The position numbers and the translations under genes were made by a program. The notes beneath the pieces were generated by a model. It had not been told where the DNA came from, searched no databases, and saw nothing but the letters and a program-made list of their open reading frames with translations. From Haloplanus litoreus (GTDB taxonomy: Archaea > Halobacteriota > Halobacteria > Halobacteriales > Haloferacaceae), in the NCBI RefSeq assembly GCF_042677945.1, contig NZ_JBHUDN010000026.1: 64,000 nt of DNA; one strand, given 5' to 3'. Shown in pieces: positions 7,846 through 16,065 of the stretch. Positions within the stretch are counted from its first letter, which is position 1, and each line of letters starts with the position of its first letter.

Positions 7846-8733
7846 TCACACGCCGCGTGTGGTTGACGAATCACGACGCCCCCGCATTTCACGCTGAGCC
7901 AGCAACCCCGCCCCAGTGGCGCTGATGGCCACGAGGGCGAGCAGCCACATGAGTACGGCATGGGAGACGTTCATCGGCGCCAGAGCCACCCAGTCCGGGA
8001 CGCCTTCGACGATCGCTCGCTCCAGATCCAGCGGGACCAGTCCTCCGGCGGCGTTCTCCGTCCCGTGCATGAGCATCGCGAGGAGGATACTCCCGCCGGA
8101 GCCGTTGTACACCCACGCGATCAGGATCGAAAACGCGACGATACCGACGAAGTAAGCGAGTTGGGAACTCAACGGCCACTGGGAATGGATCGCTGTCGGA
8201 TCGAAAAAGAGCGGCAAGTGCCAGCCACCCCAGAGCACCCCGATGATTACGGCCGCCCGGAGCCCGCCGTATTGCTCCTGAAGTTCGGGCTGGGCGAAGC
8301 CGCGCCAGCCCAGCTCCTCCTGACCGCCGCCAATCGTGGTTCCGAGGAGAATCCCGATACCGAGGGTCATCGGGTCGAACGCGAACGACGCGAAATCGAC
8401 CGGACCGCCGACCAGTTGGAGAACGGCACCGGAACCCAGCGCGACGATCACGGGGATACCGATGGCCGTCGCGTACCACTTCGGGTGCACGCGCCAGCGG
8501 ACGACCCGTCCGAGCCAGTCTCGAAGACTCTCACCGCTGATGGAGAGAACGATCCCCGCGGCGATAGCCGGTCCGAGGGCACTGAGAAAGCCACTGATGA
8601 TCCAGCGGGTCCATGAGGGCTCCATTCCGAGTACCAAGACTGCGGCGTCCAGACTCCAGGAGATGGCGTATGCGAGGAGGAAGAACGACGCCACGCGGTG
8701 ACTTCGGATCCAGTCGCCCATTCGAGAGGCCAT
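7846..8733 (-). CDS. CPBP/CAAX-type intramembrane protease
   Basis: This 295-residue polytopic membrane protein has the three CPBP motifs: EELGWRG (motif 1, the glutamates and Arg), GGWHLPLFF (motif 2 His) and LMHGTENAAGG (motif 3 His/Asn). About eight hydrophobic segments are seen. CPBP proteins are glutamate-type intramembrane endopeptidases related to Rce1, and in bacteria several act in bacteriocin self-immunity or peptide maturation. The start MASRMGDW at 8733 is chosen; a second ATG lies four codons on. It is one of six intact paralogues in the window. Confidence 0.93.
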   Translation of the reverse strand: MASRMGDWIRSHRVASFFLLAYAISWSLDAAVLVLGMEPSWTRWIISGFLSALGPAIAAGIVLSISGESLRDWLGRVVRWRVHPKWYATAIGIPVIVALGSGAVLQLVGGPVDFASFAFDPMTLGIGILLGTTIGGGQEELGWRGFAQPELQEQYGGLRAAVIIGVLWGGWHLPLFFDPTAIHSQWPLSSQLAYFVGIVAFSILIAWVYNGSGGSILLAMLMHGTENAAGGLVPLDLERAIVEGVPDWVALAPMNVSHAVLMWLLALVAISATGAGLLAQREMRGRRDSSTTRGV

Positions 8734-8867
8734 AGCACTACATCGCGCCTCGGGGAGGTATACTGTCGGTTCACTGCCCGGGTGGTCTGTATCACCGCAG
8801 ACCGTCGAGAGCGTGGGGTGAAGCGCCCGTCTATCGGAAACCGCGGTCGAGGAGCCGGGCGTCGCGG

Positions 8868-9608
8868 TCACCCCGCCCGGTTGTGACCGCCCCCTGTCTC
8901 GGTCCTCCCCGTCCGGGCGAGTCGTTCGGCCCGGTCCCGTATCCCCTGGAGCATTCCGTACGTCATCAGCGACGAAACCGGGTCGAGAGCCGTGAGGGAG
9001 GTGATTCGGACCACCGGGTTCTCGGGGAGGCGGATGCGCGAGCGCACCAGTAGCCGTGTCGTCGTCTCGTCGATCGGATCGAGCACGAACGACCAGACCC
9101 ACCAGGTCGGATCGTCTGGCGTTCGGAGGACGAGCGACTCCTCGGAGTCGAACTCGGCCACCTCGAGTGTCGCGTCGGGGAACCGATCGGCGCGGCCGAG
9201 CCGGACCGTGTCTCCCACCTCGAGGTCCTGCCACTCCGGCCGGATCTCGTCGGCGTTGTGGATGCCGAGCCCTACGAGGTTCTCGGCCCACTCGTAGCTG
9301 TAGAACCCGGCCTGTTCTTGCCCGAACTGGACGAGCCACGGCCAGACGGTGTCGGGTGACGCAGCGATGTCGACCGCCATGGTTGACTCAGCGCCAGGGT
9401 CTGGGAGCAGATCGTCACCCGGGAATGGTCGCGCGACCTCTGTCGGCGTCACGCCCCAGTTCAGCATCCGCGGACGAAGGAACTTCCAGTACGCTGCCAC
9501 GAGAAGTGCGACACCCGTCGTCCATCCGATTCGTCGCCGCCACCGTCGCATCGTCGTCGAGGCCATGTTGTCCGATGCGAGCTGGTCATTCTCCGGAGCG
9601 GTGGTCAT
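8868..9608 (-). CDS. SRPBCC-fold protein with N-terminal membrane anchor
   Basis: This 246-residue protein begins MTTAPENDQLASDN, then a transmembrane segment (about 32-50), then a polyketide-cyclase/START-like (SRPBCC) domain: VDIAASPDTVWPWLVQFGQ, AGFYSYEWAENLVGLGIHNA, and LDPIDETTTRLLVRSRIR. The cavity fold suggests binding of a hydrophobic ligand; no catalytic residues can be assigned. It is a clear paralogue of the gene at 16776-17477. The start at 9608 immediately precedes the acidic leader; sequence upstream to 9821 is antisense to the next gene. Confidence 0.88.
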   Translation of the reverse strand: MTTAPENDQLASDNMASTTMRRWRRRIGWTTGVALLVAAYWKFLRPRMLNWGVTPTEVARPFPGDDLLPDPGAESTMAVDIAASPDTVWPWLVQFGQEQAGFYSYEWAENLVGLGIHNADEIRPEWQDLEVGDTVRLGRADRFPDATLEVAEFDSEESLVLRTPDDPTWWVWSFVLDPIDETTTRLLVRSRIRLPENPVVRITSLTALDPVSSLMTYGMLQGIRDRAERLARTGRTETGGGHNRAG

Positions 9609-9709
9609 ACGATTTCCCTCTGACTCAGTATAGTCGCGCTGACGACGTAGTCGTGAACCCGTCCTCGCTGAACCTATACCCCCGGGCGACCAATAGTGCG
9701 CCGTTGGAG

Positions 9710-10732
9710 ATGGACGCCACCCGGATTGCAATCGTCGTGCTCGCGCTGGCCTTCGTGGCGACGCCAGCGCTCGCACACGTTCCGGCGTTTCCCGGCGACA
9801 ACACGAGCCCCGAGCGAGCACTCGTGGTTCCGGACGCGGCCAAGTCGTGGTCGTTCTACGACCGCCTGGAGCGCGGACAGGCCAAGTACTACAGAGTGAC
9901 CCTCGAGGATGGCCAGCGGTTGCGATTCGGGGCCTTCACGCCGTCGGGCGGTGAGTTCACTCCCTCGGTAGTCTTGATGAGCGAGTCGTTGAACCGGACC
10001 GATCGGGTGCCGAGCGGGGTGTCCGTTCCGGAAGGGATGGGTGCGGTGGTGTTCGAGGGCGAACGCCCCGACGCAGCGACTTACGAGCCGTTCACCCCGT
10101 CCGCGAACTATCACACGGTCAGCGTCGATCGGGCCGTCGAGGAGGACGGAGTGTACCTGCTGGCCGTCTACGCGCCCCGGAACGCGAGCGGTCCGGTCGG
10201 CGTAACCATCGGTTACGAGGAGGAGTTTTCGCCGACCGAGTACCTAACCGTCCCGTTCGACCTCGTTCGAGTCCACCTCTGGGAGGGCCAGCATCCACTC
10301 GTCGTCGCCGGTCCCTGGCTCGTCACGCTTGTCGGGGGTGCCGCACTGCTTCGCGTTCGACGACGCGATGGCTGGACCCGTCCAGTAATTCGCTACGGGT
10401 TGATCGGCGCGGGCACGTTAGTTCTCGGGACGGGTGTGAGTGCGCTCGTCCAGATGGGGATTGCGCTGTCTTCGATCGGACCTACGGCGGGAATGCTCGT
10501 CACGGCAGCCTTCGTCGCCGTCCCTGCGGTGTGTGGCGCCTGGGTGCTACGATGTGCGCTCCGCGACGATCTCGTGTTGGGAGTCCGGACGCGGAGCAGT
10601 CTTGCGGTCGCAGGCGTGGCGAGTCTGGTGACGTGGGCCGGGTTCATCGTCGGCCCGGCAGTGATGCTTTTCGTTGCACTGGTCTTCGGGAAGGCCGCGT
10701 TCGGACGAGGGTGCGAAACGGTGCTTCGCTGA
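9710..10732 (+). CDS. Secreted-domain membrane protein (hypothetical)
   Basis: This 340-residue protein opens with a signal peptide (MDATRIAIVVLALAFVATPALA, cleavage after ALA-H near 22). A roughly 185-residue extracytoplasmic beta domain follows (SWSFYDRLERGQAKYYRV, TLEDGQRLRFGAFTPSGG, GVYLLAVYAPRNASG), then about four transmembrane helices after residue 200. The external part resembles the pre-peptidase or PPC-like beta-sandwich found on haloarchaeal surface proteins. Function unknown. Transcription diverges from the SRPBCC gene, leaving about 100 bp for both promoters. Confidence 0.85.
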   Translation: MDATRIAIVVLALAFVATPALAHVPAFPGDNTSPERALVVPDAAKSWSFYDRLERGQAKYYRVTLEDGQRLRFGAFTPSGGEFTPSVVLMSESLNRTDRVPSGVSVPEGMGAVVFEGERPDAATYEPFTPSANYHTVSVDRAVEEDGVYLLAVYAPRNASGPVGVTIGYEEEFSPTEYLTVPFDLVRVHLWEGQHPLVVAGPWLVTLVGGAALLRVRRRDGWTRPVIRYGLIGAGTLVLGTGVSALVQMGIALSSIGPTAGMLVTAAFVAVPAVCGAWVLRCALRDDLVLGVRTRSSLAVAGVASLVTWAGFIVGPAVMLFVALVFGKAAFGRGCETVLR

Positions 10733-10802
10733 ACAGTTCCGTCACCGGTCGGCACGAAATCGGCACGCTGATACGTTCGTTCGGATAGTTGACAACCCGC
10801 AG

Positions 10803-11732
10803 ATGTCGACGACGAGACAACCCGAGAGAGTCAGGACGCGTAAGGTCCTCGCGTTTCTCGCACTTACGTTCGGTATCTCGTGGGTGGGAGCCATCGCGTT
10901 CGCCGTCCTCGGCGTCGACTTGGGGAGTCTCCGTGGCACGGTTCTCGTGGTCGCCGTCTACATGTGGGCGCCAGCCGTCGCCGCGATACTGACTCAGCGG
11001 TGGGTGGGCGACTCGATCCGGATTGGCTGTGGACTCCGTCGGGGACGACTCCGATGGATCGGCCTCGCTTGGGTGACACCGGTCGGACTTCTCGCGCTGA
11101 CGATTGGGTTCGGTGCCCTGTTGCCGGAGGTCTCGTTTACCACGGACTACGGGGCGTTCCTCAGAGATCTCGGTCTCCCAGCGGAACAGATAGACGCCTC
11201 GCTCGCGGTTCTCGAGGGCCTTCCGGTGCCGCCGGTCGTCTTCCTCGTCGGTCAGGGGCTGGTGGCGGGCCTGACGATCAACGCCGTCGCGGCCCTCGGT
11301 GAGGAACTCGGGTGGCGGGGACTGCTCCTGCGAGAACTCTCGCCGCTCGGCTTCTGGCGGCTGTCGCTTCTGACGGGCGTCGTCTGGGGGATCTGGCACG
11401 CCCCACTGATCGTCCAGGGGCACAACTTTCCCGACGCACCGGTCGCCGGGATCGTCGTGATGACCGGCTGGACGGTCGCCGCCTCCCCGCTGTTCACCTA
11501 CCTGACCGTCCGTGCGAAGTCCGTCCTCGCCGCGACGCTCCTCCACGGTTCGTTCAACGCCGTGGCGTCGCTCTCGCTCGTCTACCTCACCGGTGCGGGC
11601 ACTCTCCTCGTCGGGCCGGTCGGGGTCGCCGGGATCGGTGCCGGCGTACTCGCCACCACCACCTGCGTCGTCCACGACCGATACGTGGCGGCCGTTCGAG
11701 TGTCGGCGGGGGAACCACTCGAATTGTGGTAA
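10803..11732 (+). CDS. CPBP/CAAX-type intramembrane protease
   Basis: This 309-residue membrane protein has LGEELGWRGLLLRE (motif 1), GIWHAPLIVQG (motif 2) and TLLHGSFNAVASL (motif 3). Eight or so hydrophobic segments are spread over the whole length. The start MSTTRQPERVRTRKVLAFLA at 10803 puts a short basic segment before the first helix, as usual. It follows the preceding secreted-domain gene by 70 bp on the same strand, so the two may be cotranscribed. Confidence 0.93.
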   Translation: MSTTRQPERVRTRKVLAFLALTFGISWVGAIAFAVLGVDLGSLRGTVLVVAVYMWAPAVAAILTQRWVGDSIRIGCGLRRGRLRWIGLAWVTPVGLLALTIGFGALLPEVSFTTDYGAFLRDLGLPAEQIDASLAVLEGLPVPPVVFLVGQGLVAGLTINAVAALGEELGWRGLLLRELSPLGFWRLSLLTGVVWGIWHAPLIVQGHNFPDAPVAGIVVMTGWTVAASPLFTYLTVRAKSVLAATLLHGSFNAVASLSLVYLTGAGTLLVGPVGVAGIGAGVLATTTCVVHDRYVAAVRVSAGEPLELW

Positions 11733-12039
11733 CGACTGGTGACGGGGATCACGATCGGGTAACTGGGACACCGGCTACTGGATGCATTGTCAGTGTCGGT
11801 TTGGAAGCCTGCAAGCTACGTACCAGCCGACGGTGAGTCGACGTCGTGAGTGCGGAGGCGTCTTGACACAGGCCCCAATGGAGGGTCACGACGGAACTCC
11901 CCATCGGCTCGACCGGTTTCGATGCGCCTCGGCCGAGGGATCGGCGTCCAATTCGACATTTGTACGCCAACCGTTTTACCCGACTGCCCCCTCGTACACC
12001 ACAAATCGACCGCGATCGATCGCGGTCCGTTCGACTCGT
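11733..12039. other. Intergenic region without a supported gene
   Basis: The 307 bases between the CAAX protease and the next small membrane protein contain only short overlapping frames with no recognisable product on either strand. A palindromic run CGATCGATCGCG lies near 12012-12023, about 20 bp before the next ATG; it could be a regulator site. Confidence 0.4.
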
Positions 12040-12327
12040 ATGCCACTCGCACAACTCCTCGAACAGTACGTCAGCCTCGGTATCTTCCTCGTGGCCGCGG
12101 CGCTCAGTACGCTCAGCTATCTGGCGTGGCGTCGCGAACGCGACCGCCGAATGGGTATCGTCACCGCCGGCTACGCGATGTTCGCTCTCTACGGCCTCAT
12201 CGTATTTCTCGAATACCCCCTGCTTCCGTACGTTCCGTATGCGACGCTCGAGTTACTCGAACATGGGAGTGCAGTCCTCATCCTCGGGGGCCTCATCGCG
12301 TTCTTCCTCGCGCTCACACGGGACTGA
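12040..12327 (+). CDS. Small integral membrane protein (DUF7521-like)
   Basis: This 95-residue protein has three predicted transmembrane helices (SLGIFLVAAALSTLSYLAW, AGYAMFALYGLIVFLEYPL, AVLILGGLIAFFLAL), separated by a basic RRERDRR loop. Its layout matches the small DUF7521-type membrane proteins that haloarchaea pair with an HTH gene. The stop is 3 bp before the regulator ATG, so the two are an operon; a similar arrangement in reverse order is at 37.6-38.6 kb. Confidence 0.8.
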   Translation: MPLAQLLEQYVSLGIFLVAAALSTLSYLAWRRERDRRMGIVTAGYAMFALYGLIVFLEYPLLPYVPYATLELLEHGSAVLILGGLIAFFLALTRD

Positions 12328-12330
12328 GCA

Positions 12331-12852
12331 ATGCCGGAGCCCGATCTCGAATTAGAATCTCGACGAGCGATCTATCAGGAGATCGCCGACACCCCCGGCA
12401 TTCACTTCCGTGCCCTACTCGACGCACTCGACTACGCACAGGGAACGCTCCAGTACCAGCTCCGCTGGCTGGCCGACGAAGAGTTGATCGACGTCTCCGA
12501 GGACGGCAAGTACACGCGGTACTACCCTGCTGCGGCGTTCGACGACGCCGACCGGACCGTGATGAACGCCCTCCGGCGGGAGTACAGTCGTCGCATTCTC
12601 GCGCACCTCCTCGTCGACGGCCCGCTCTCGACGACCGAGTTGAGCGACCGACTGGAGAAGGCCCAGTCGACCGTCTCGTGGCATCTCTCGAAACTTGCCG
12701 ACGCCGGACTCGTCACCAAAGAACGGGACGGCCAACGCGTGCTGTACCGTGTCTCGGATTCGGACCGCGTTAGGTATCTGTACACGATCCATCGTCAATC
12801 GTTCACCGACCGAATCGTCGACCGCCTCCTTGGACTCTGGGACAGTTACTGA
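12331..12852 (+). CDS. Double winged-helix transcriptional regulator
   Basis: This 173-residue protein contains two winged HTH domains. The first (residues 5-60, IADTPGIHFRALLDALDYAQ ... LQYQLRWLADEELID) is MarR/ArsR-like. The second (about 75-150, LSTTELSDRLEKAQSTVSWH ... LVTKERDGQRVLYRVSD) is a typical ArsR-type wing. Such two-HTH proteins are haloarchaeal regulators often coupled to a membrane partner, here the preceding 95-residue protein. Its 3' end overlaps the convergent cytochrome gene by 7 bp. Confidence 0.88.
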   Translation: MPEPDLELESRRAIYQEIADTPGIHFRALLDALDYAQGTLQYQLRWLADEELIDVSEDGKYTRYYPAAAFDDADRTVMNALRREYSRRILAHLLVDGPLSTTELSDRLEKAQSTVSWHLSKLADAGLVTKERDGQRVLYRVSDSDRVRYLYTIHRQSFTDRIVDRLLGLWDSY

Positions 12853-13391
12853 CGCGCCGGCGCACTGGAGACCGTTCCCCGAAGCACGAGCACGCGCAAC
12901 AGGAGGACGTACACGACGAACATGAGCGAGGGGCCCAGCAACGGCCGAATCAACCCCGTCATGTCGGTGCCGATGGCCGCTGCGTGGATCGTGCCGAACG
13001 CGAACCCAGCGTACGCGAACGAATGCACGACGCGGGGACCCCACGGTCGCTCGAACCGTTTCGGATCGGTGAATCCCAGGACGGCGACGACGAGCAACGC
13101 CAGCGACCCGACACCGACGGCGAGACCGCCCACGAAGTACGGCATCGAGTACGCCGGCTCTGGGACCTGCCCGGTGAGGACGAACCACGCATCGACGACA
13201 CCGAGGCTTGCGTGGAGAAGCGTCACCAGCATCGCGAAGACCGACAGTTCGACGTGGACACGACGGGCCGCCTCGTGCAAGACGCCAAACGACTCCGTGT
13301 TGTACAGAACTCCGGTGAGGACGGCGAGATACAGGGCCGGATACGTGAGGAGGGCCGCACCACGGTCCAGATACCAGACGGTCGCCGACAT
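12846..13391 (-). CDS. Ferric-reductase-like transmembrane cytochrome b
   Basis: This 181-residue protein has about five or six transmembrane helices. Histidine pairs spaced roughly 14 residues apart (RRVHVELS ... LLHASLG, and VVHSFAYAG ... GTIHAAAIG) are the bis-heme ligands expected of the ferric-reductase-like (FRD/YedZ-like) fold. It should pass electrons across the membrane. It is the last gene of a four-gene minus-strand operon with ApbE, and its ATG overlaps the preceding stop (TGATG at 13391). Electron donor and acceptor are not identifiable here. Confidence 0.82.
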   Translation of the reverse strand: MSATVWYLDRGAALLTYPALYLAVLTGVLYNTESFGVLHEAARRVHVELSVFAMLVTLLHASLGVVDAWFVLTGQVPEPAYSMPYFVGGLAVGVGSLALLVVAVLGFTDPKRFERPWGPRVVHSFAYAGFAFGTIHAAAIGTDMTGLIRPLLGPSLMFVVYVLLLRVLVLRGTVSSAPARQ

Positions 13392-13678
13392 CAGGACGCC
13401 CCCGTCGTCGCGACGACGTCCGGACAGCCGTCCGAATCTTGGAAGCCGTTCGTCGTCTCCGGACGCGTCGGGCACTGGTCAGTACTGTCGTCGAGCCCAT
13501 CACCGTCGTAATCGGTCGGCGCGTGACGCGTCGTGACCGTCTGGTTCACGAGGTCGTGTCGTTTCTCTTCGGTCGCCTGGGCGGCACGGACGTCTCCGAT
13601 CCCCCAGAGCAACGGTACCGCGACGACGAGGACGACTATCGCGACGATCGTGATGCGTTGTTTCTCAGTCCATGACAT
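13391..13678 (-). CDS. Membrane-anchored thrombospondin type-3 (Ca-binding) protein
   Basis: This 95-residue protein begins MSWTEKQR, followed by one membrane segment (ITIVAIVVLVVAVPLLWGI). After about 30 residues comes a thrombospondin type-3 repeat, DYDGDGLDDSTDQCP then a second DSDGCPD. The Asp-rich loops bind calcium and the cysteines may pair outside the cell. It overlaps the ApbE gene by 14 bp upstream and the cytochrome gene by 1 bp downstream, which indicates translational coupling. A structural or docking role outside the membrane is likely. Confidence 0.82.
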   Translation of the reverse strand: MSWTEKQRITIVAIVVLVVAVPLLWGIGDVRAAQATEEKRHDLVNQTVTTRHAPTDYDGDGLDDSTDQCPTRPETTNGFQDSDGCPDVVATTGAS

Positions 13679-14528
13679 GTGTCTCGAACCCCTCGGTGGT
13701 GTGGAATACGCCGCCGTGCACGACGAGCGCTTCCGCATTCGCCCACGACTCGGCCAGCGAGAGCGCGTCGTCGAGCGGCAGGGCTGCCAGCGTCGTCGCG
13801 AGGGCATCCGCTTCCATGCAGTCACGCTCGGCGACGACGGTGACCGACTCGTGACGTGAGCCGATCCGCTCGCTCGTCGGGTCGTAGATGTGATCCGTCC
13901 CGTTCCTGGTGCGACGGTAGCCACCTGAGGACGCGACGAACCAATCCGTCTCCAGTACCTTCAGCGGTGTCTCGTCGCCGTAGGGACTCTCCACGGCGAC
14001 CGGACCGGGCGGTGGAGACATGTCACCACCGCCGCTCACGAACCCACGTCGACCGACGCCAGAGAGCGCCGACGCCGCCCGATCGACGATGTAGCCTTTC
14101 GCCAGTCCGTTGAGGTCGAGCGGATGGTCGGTTCTAACCTGCGCCCCATCGAGTTCGATATCGCCCGTGTCGAACGACTCCGGGAGCGACTGTCGGTCAC
14201 TCCGGAGGAACGCCTTGAGGTCGTGCTCGACACGCCCCTGATGGATGTCGAACACGCCGTTCGCCCGTTCGTAGTACTCCAGTCCACGGCGCACGATGCG
14301 AGCCACGTGTTCGTTCTCGACGAATCCCGTCCGATTGAGCTGACTGACGGCACTCTTCTCGTCGAACGCGTTCAAGACTGCTTCGAGCCGCCGAACCGTC
14401 TGCTGTGCAGCATCGACGCCAGCCGTCGCCCGAACGCCGGTCGCCCGAATCACGAACTGCGTGTCACAACACTCGAATTCACGGTGTGTCTCACCCGCTC
14501 GTTCGTACACCGACGACAACACACTCAT
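13665..14528 (-). CDS. apbE: FAD:protein FMN transferase (ApbE)
   Basis: This 287-residue protein has the ApbE fold: LNAFDEKSAVSQLNR near residue 52, the LDLNGLAKGYIVD segment (about 139-151), GFVSGGGDM, SSGGYRR, and DHIYDPTS. ApbE proteins use FAD and Mg2+ to attach FMN covalently to a Thr/Ser of target flavoproteins. No N-terminal lipobox or signal peptide is evident, so it may act in the cytoplasm. Its placement with a heme-b membrane protein suggests maturation of an electron-transfer chain, but no FMN-binding target domain is encoded in the operon. Confidence 0.93.
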   Translation of the reverse strand: MSVLSSVYERAGETHREFECCDTQFVIRATGVRATAGVDAAQQTVRRLEAVLNAFDEKSAVSQLNRTGFVENEHVARIVRRGLEYYERANGVFDIHQGRVEHDLKAFLRSDRQSLPESFDTGDIELDGAQVRTDHPLDLNGLAKGYIVDRAASALSGVGRRGFVSGGGDMSPPPGPVAVESPYGDETPLKVLETDWFVASSGGYRRTRNGTDHIYDPTSERIGSRHESVTVVAERDCMEADALATTLAALPLDDALSLAESWANAEALVVHGGVFHTTEGFETHVMD

Positions 14529-14537
14529 CCGATCATC

Positions 14538-14924
14538 TCACTCCGCTTCATCTTCATCCTCGTCGTCGTGTTCATCCTCCCGCTCTTCGTGTTCGTCCTC
14601 GTCGTCTTCGTACTCTTCGTGTTCGTCCTCGTCGTCTTCGTACTCTTCGTGTTCGTCTTCGTCGTCTTCTTCGTACGCTTCGTGCTCCTCGCCCTCGTAA
14701 CCAGTCTGCGTCTGCACCGCCGGCGTGAAGTCCTGATTCGGCGTCGGTGCATCGGCAGCGGACTGTGGTGCGCCCGTCGATTGCGTCCCGGAGTCACCCG
14801 CAGTATCCCCCGGTGCCGTCACACCCGGAATCGGGAACGCGAGGCCACCGGCGATAACCGCGGTCAGTAGGGCTCCGGCAAGTGTGAACGCCACGAGCTT
14901 GTTCTTCGGAATAGGGAGTCGCAT
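14538..14924 (-). CDS. Exported protein with Asp/Glu-repeat tail
   Basis: This 128-residue protein has an N-terminal hydrophobic signal or anchor (LVAFTLAGALLTAVIAGGLA, about 10-29), a Ser/Thr/Pro/Gln-rich linker, and a C-terminal tail of about 55 residues that is nearly all Asp, Glu, His and Tyr. The tail is built from a 10-residue unit YEDDEDEHEE. It could bind divalent cations or a basic partner. It is the first gene of the ApbE operon, 9 bp before ApbE. A GGAGG sequence lies 6-10 bp upstream of its ATG, a plausible ribosome-binding site. Confidence 0.78.
   Translation of the reverse strand: MRLPIPKNKLVAFTLAGALLTAVIAGGLAFPIPGVTAPGDTAGDSGTQSTGAPQSAADAPTPNQDFTPAVQTQTGYEGEEHEAYEEDDEDEHEEYEDDEDEHEEYEDDEDEHEEREDEHDDEDEDEAE
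14581..14670 (-). repeat. Three tandem 30-bp coding repeats
   Basis: Three 30-bp units at 14581-14610, 14611-14640 and 14641-14670 are nearly identical and encode the DEDEHEEYED-type decapeptide of the acidic tail. They begin CGCTCTTCGT or TACTCTTCGT on the plus strand. The copy number is likely variable between strains. Confidence 0.85.
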
Positions 14925-15176
14925 ACTACCACGCCTCCTCGATATCGTCCGTTCTGGGCACCAATCGACTGTGTGTGCGAGCCATCACGACAGCGAGTAG
15001 CCAGTGGGTCAAGTAAGCCGTTCGCGTCCAACAGTCGAATGTTCGTACAGTCGTCGAAACGTCTCCTCGGACGGTCACTGCCGCTCGTGAGTGATCGTCG
15101 GTTGAGAACGCTCCGGTGTTCAGCACGCTCTCTCGGACAACGCATCGAGTCACATCGAGAGCGGTTCGATGCCGAC

Positions 15177-16061
15177 CTATCGCCGTTTCGGAAGTGGCGG
15201 CTTCGGTACCTCGTCGGCGCCGGCGAGGGTTTTCGCACCCCAGATCGCCACGATCACGACGGCGAACAGCACCCAGAGCCAGACGTTGTAGACGTCCGCT
15301 CTCGGGGTTATCGCGACGATTTCACCCGAGAAGTTGGCCGAGGAGTGCAAGAGGATCGCAGCGAGGGTGCTTCGCGACGTGTTGTTGTAGACCCACGATA
15401 GCGCTATCGAGAGTGGGACGACACTGACGAAGAACAGCCAGAATTCGGGCGTCCCGACCCCGAGTCCGGACTGGTACGTGTCGGCGACGAAAAACAGCGG
15501 GAGGTGCCAGAGCGACCAGGCCACGCCGAGGATCACGCCCGAGACGAGAGCCGACCAGCGCAACTGGAGTCGGTCGAGCACGTAGCCGCGCCAGCCGAGT
15601 TCCTCCAGAACCGGCGGGAGCGTCACGAAAAAGAGGGTCGGCAGGATCGTGAGCGGGTTCGCGGCGAAGCCGATGACGCCCTCGGCCCACGTCGCCCCGA
15701 CGCCACCGAACAAACGGTCGACGCCCGCGGCGAGGAGGCTCAACGCGAGTGGAACGGTGACGATGACGAGCACCCACCGCAGACCGATCCGACGAACGCT
15801 CCGGAGACGCTTCCAAAAGTCCGCGCGGCCTCGGTCGTCGTAGACGAGGTACGTGAACCCGATCCCACCGAGACCGGGGCCGGCGAGTCCCGCGACGAGC
15901 AACGCGACGCCTTCGACGGTGCTGAACGACACATCGAAGACGATAGCCGGAAGCCAGAACGCCCACGTGATGGCGTAGGTAGCCGCGAAGAACGTCCACG
16001 GACTCCCGATGGAGAGGCCGGTCGCGCCGGCGAGGTCGGGCCGTGCCCCGTCTATCGACAT
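15177..16061 (-). CDS. CPBP/CAAX-type intramembrane protease
   Basis: This 294-residue membrane protein has VLEELGWRGYVLDRL (motif 1), SLWHLPLFF (motif 2) and LLHSSANFSGE (motif 3, with His followed by Asn). The C-terminus VAIWGAKTLAGADEVPKPPL is matched by the fragment at 19187-19303. The start MSIDGARPDLAGATG at 16061 leaves only 4 bp to the stop of the flavodoxin gene upstream, so the pair is cotranscribed and probably translationally coupled. Confidence 0.93.
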   Translation of the reverse strand: MSIDGARPDLAGATGLSIGSPWTFFAATYAITWAFWLPAIVFDVSFSTVEGVALLVAGLAGPGLGGIGFTYLVYDDRGRADFWKRLRSVRRIGLRWVLVIVTVPLALSLLAAGVDRLFGGVGATWAEGVIGFAANPLTILPTLFFVTLPPVLEELGWRGYVLDRLQLRWSALVSGVILGVAWSLWHLPLFFVADTYQSGLGVGTPEFWLFFVSVVPLSIALSWVYNNTSRSTLAAILLHSSANFSGEIVAITPRADVYNVWLWVLFAVVIVAIWGAKTLAGADEVPKPPLPKRR

Positions 16062-16065
16062 CGAA

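Noticed and set aside
9056..9709. Upstream extension of the secreted-domain membrane protein by 218 codons
   Set aside because: It is antisense to the SRPBCC gene, Arg/Pro-rich, and the signal peptide begins at 9710.
14548..14695. Plus-strand Ser/Phe/Val-rich frames over the repeat, resembling a membrane protein
   Set aside because: They are products of reading the TCGTCCTCGTC repeat in the wrong strand; the acidic reading has a signal peptide and operon context.
14538..14924. Possible ApbE flavinylation site in the acidic protein (STGA near residue 50)
   Set aside because: The known target motif needs an acidic residue, then Ser/Thr-Gly-Ala-Ser/Thr; here STGAPQ lacks the preceding Asp and the trailing Thr, so it is not a convincing FMN site.
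14926..15153. 75-codon minus-strand frame ending two bases before the acidic protein start
   Set aside because: Its last codons are the GAGGAGG ribosome-binding-like sequence of the next gene and the rest shows no domain or helix; it is best read as leader DNA.
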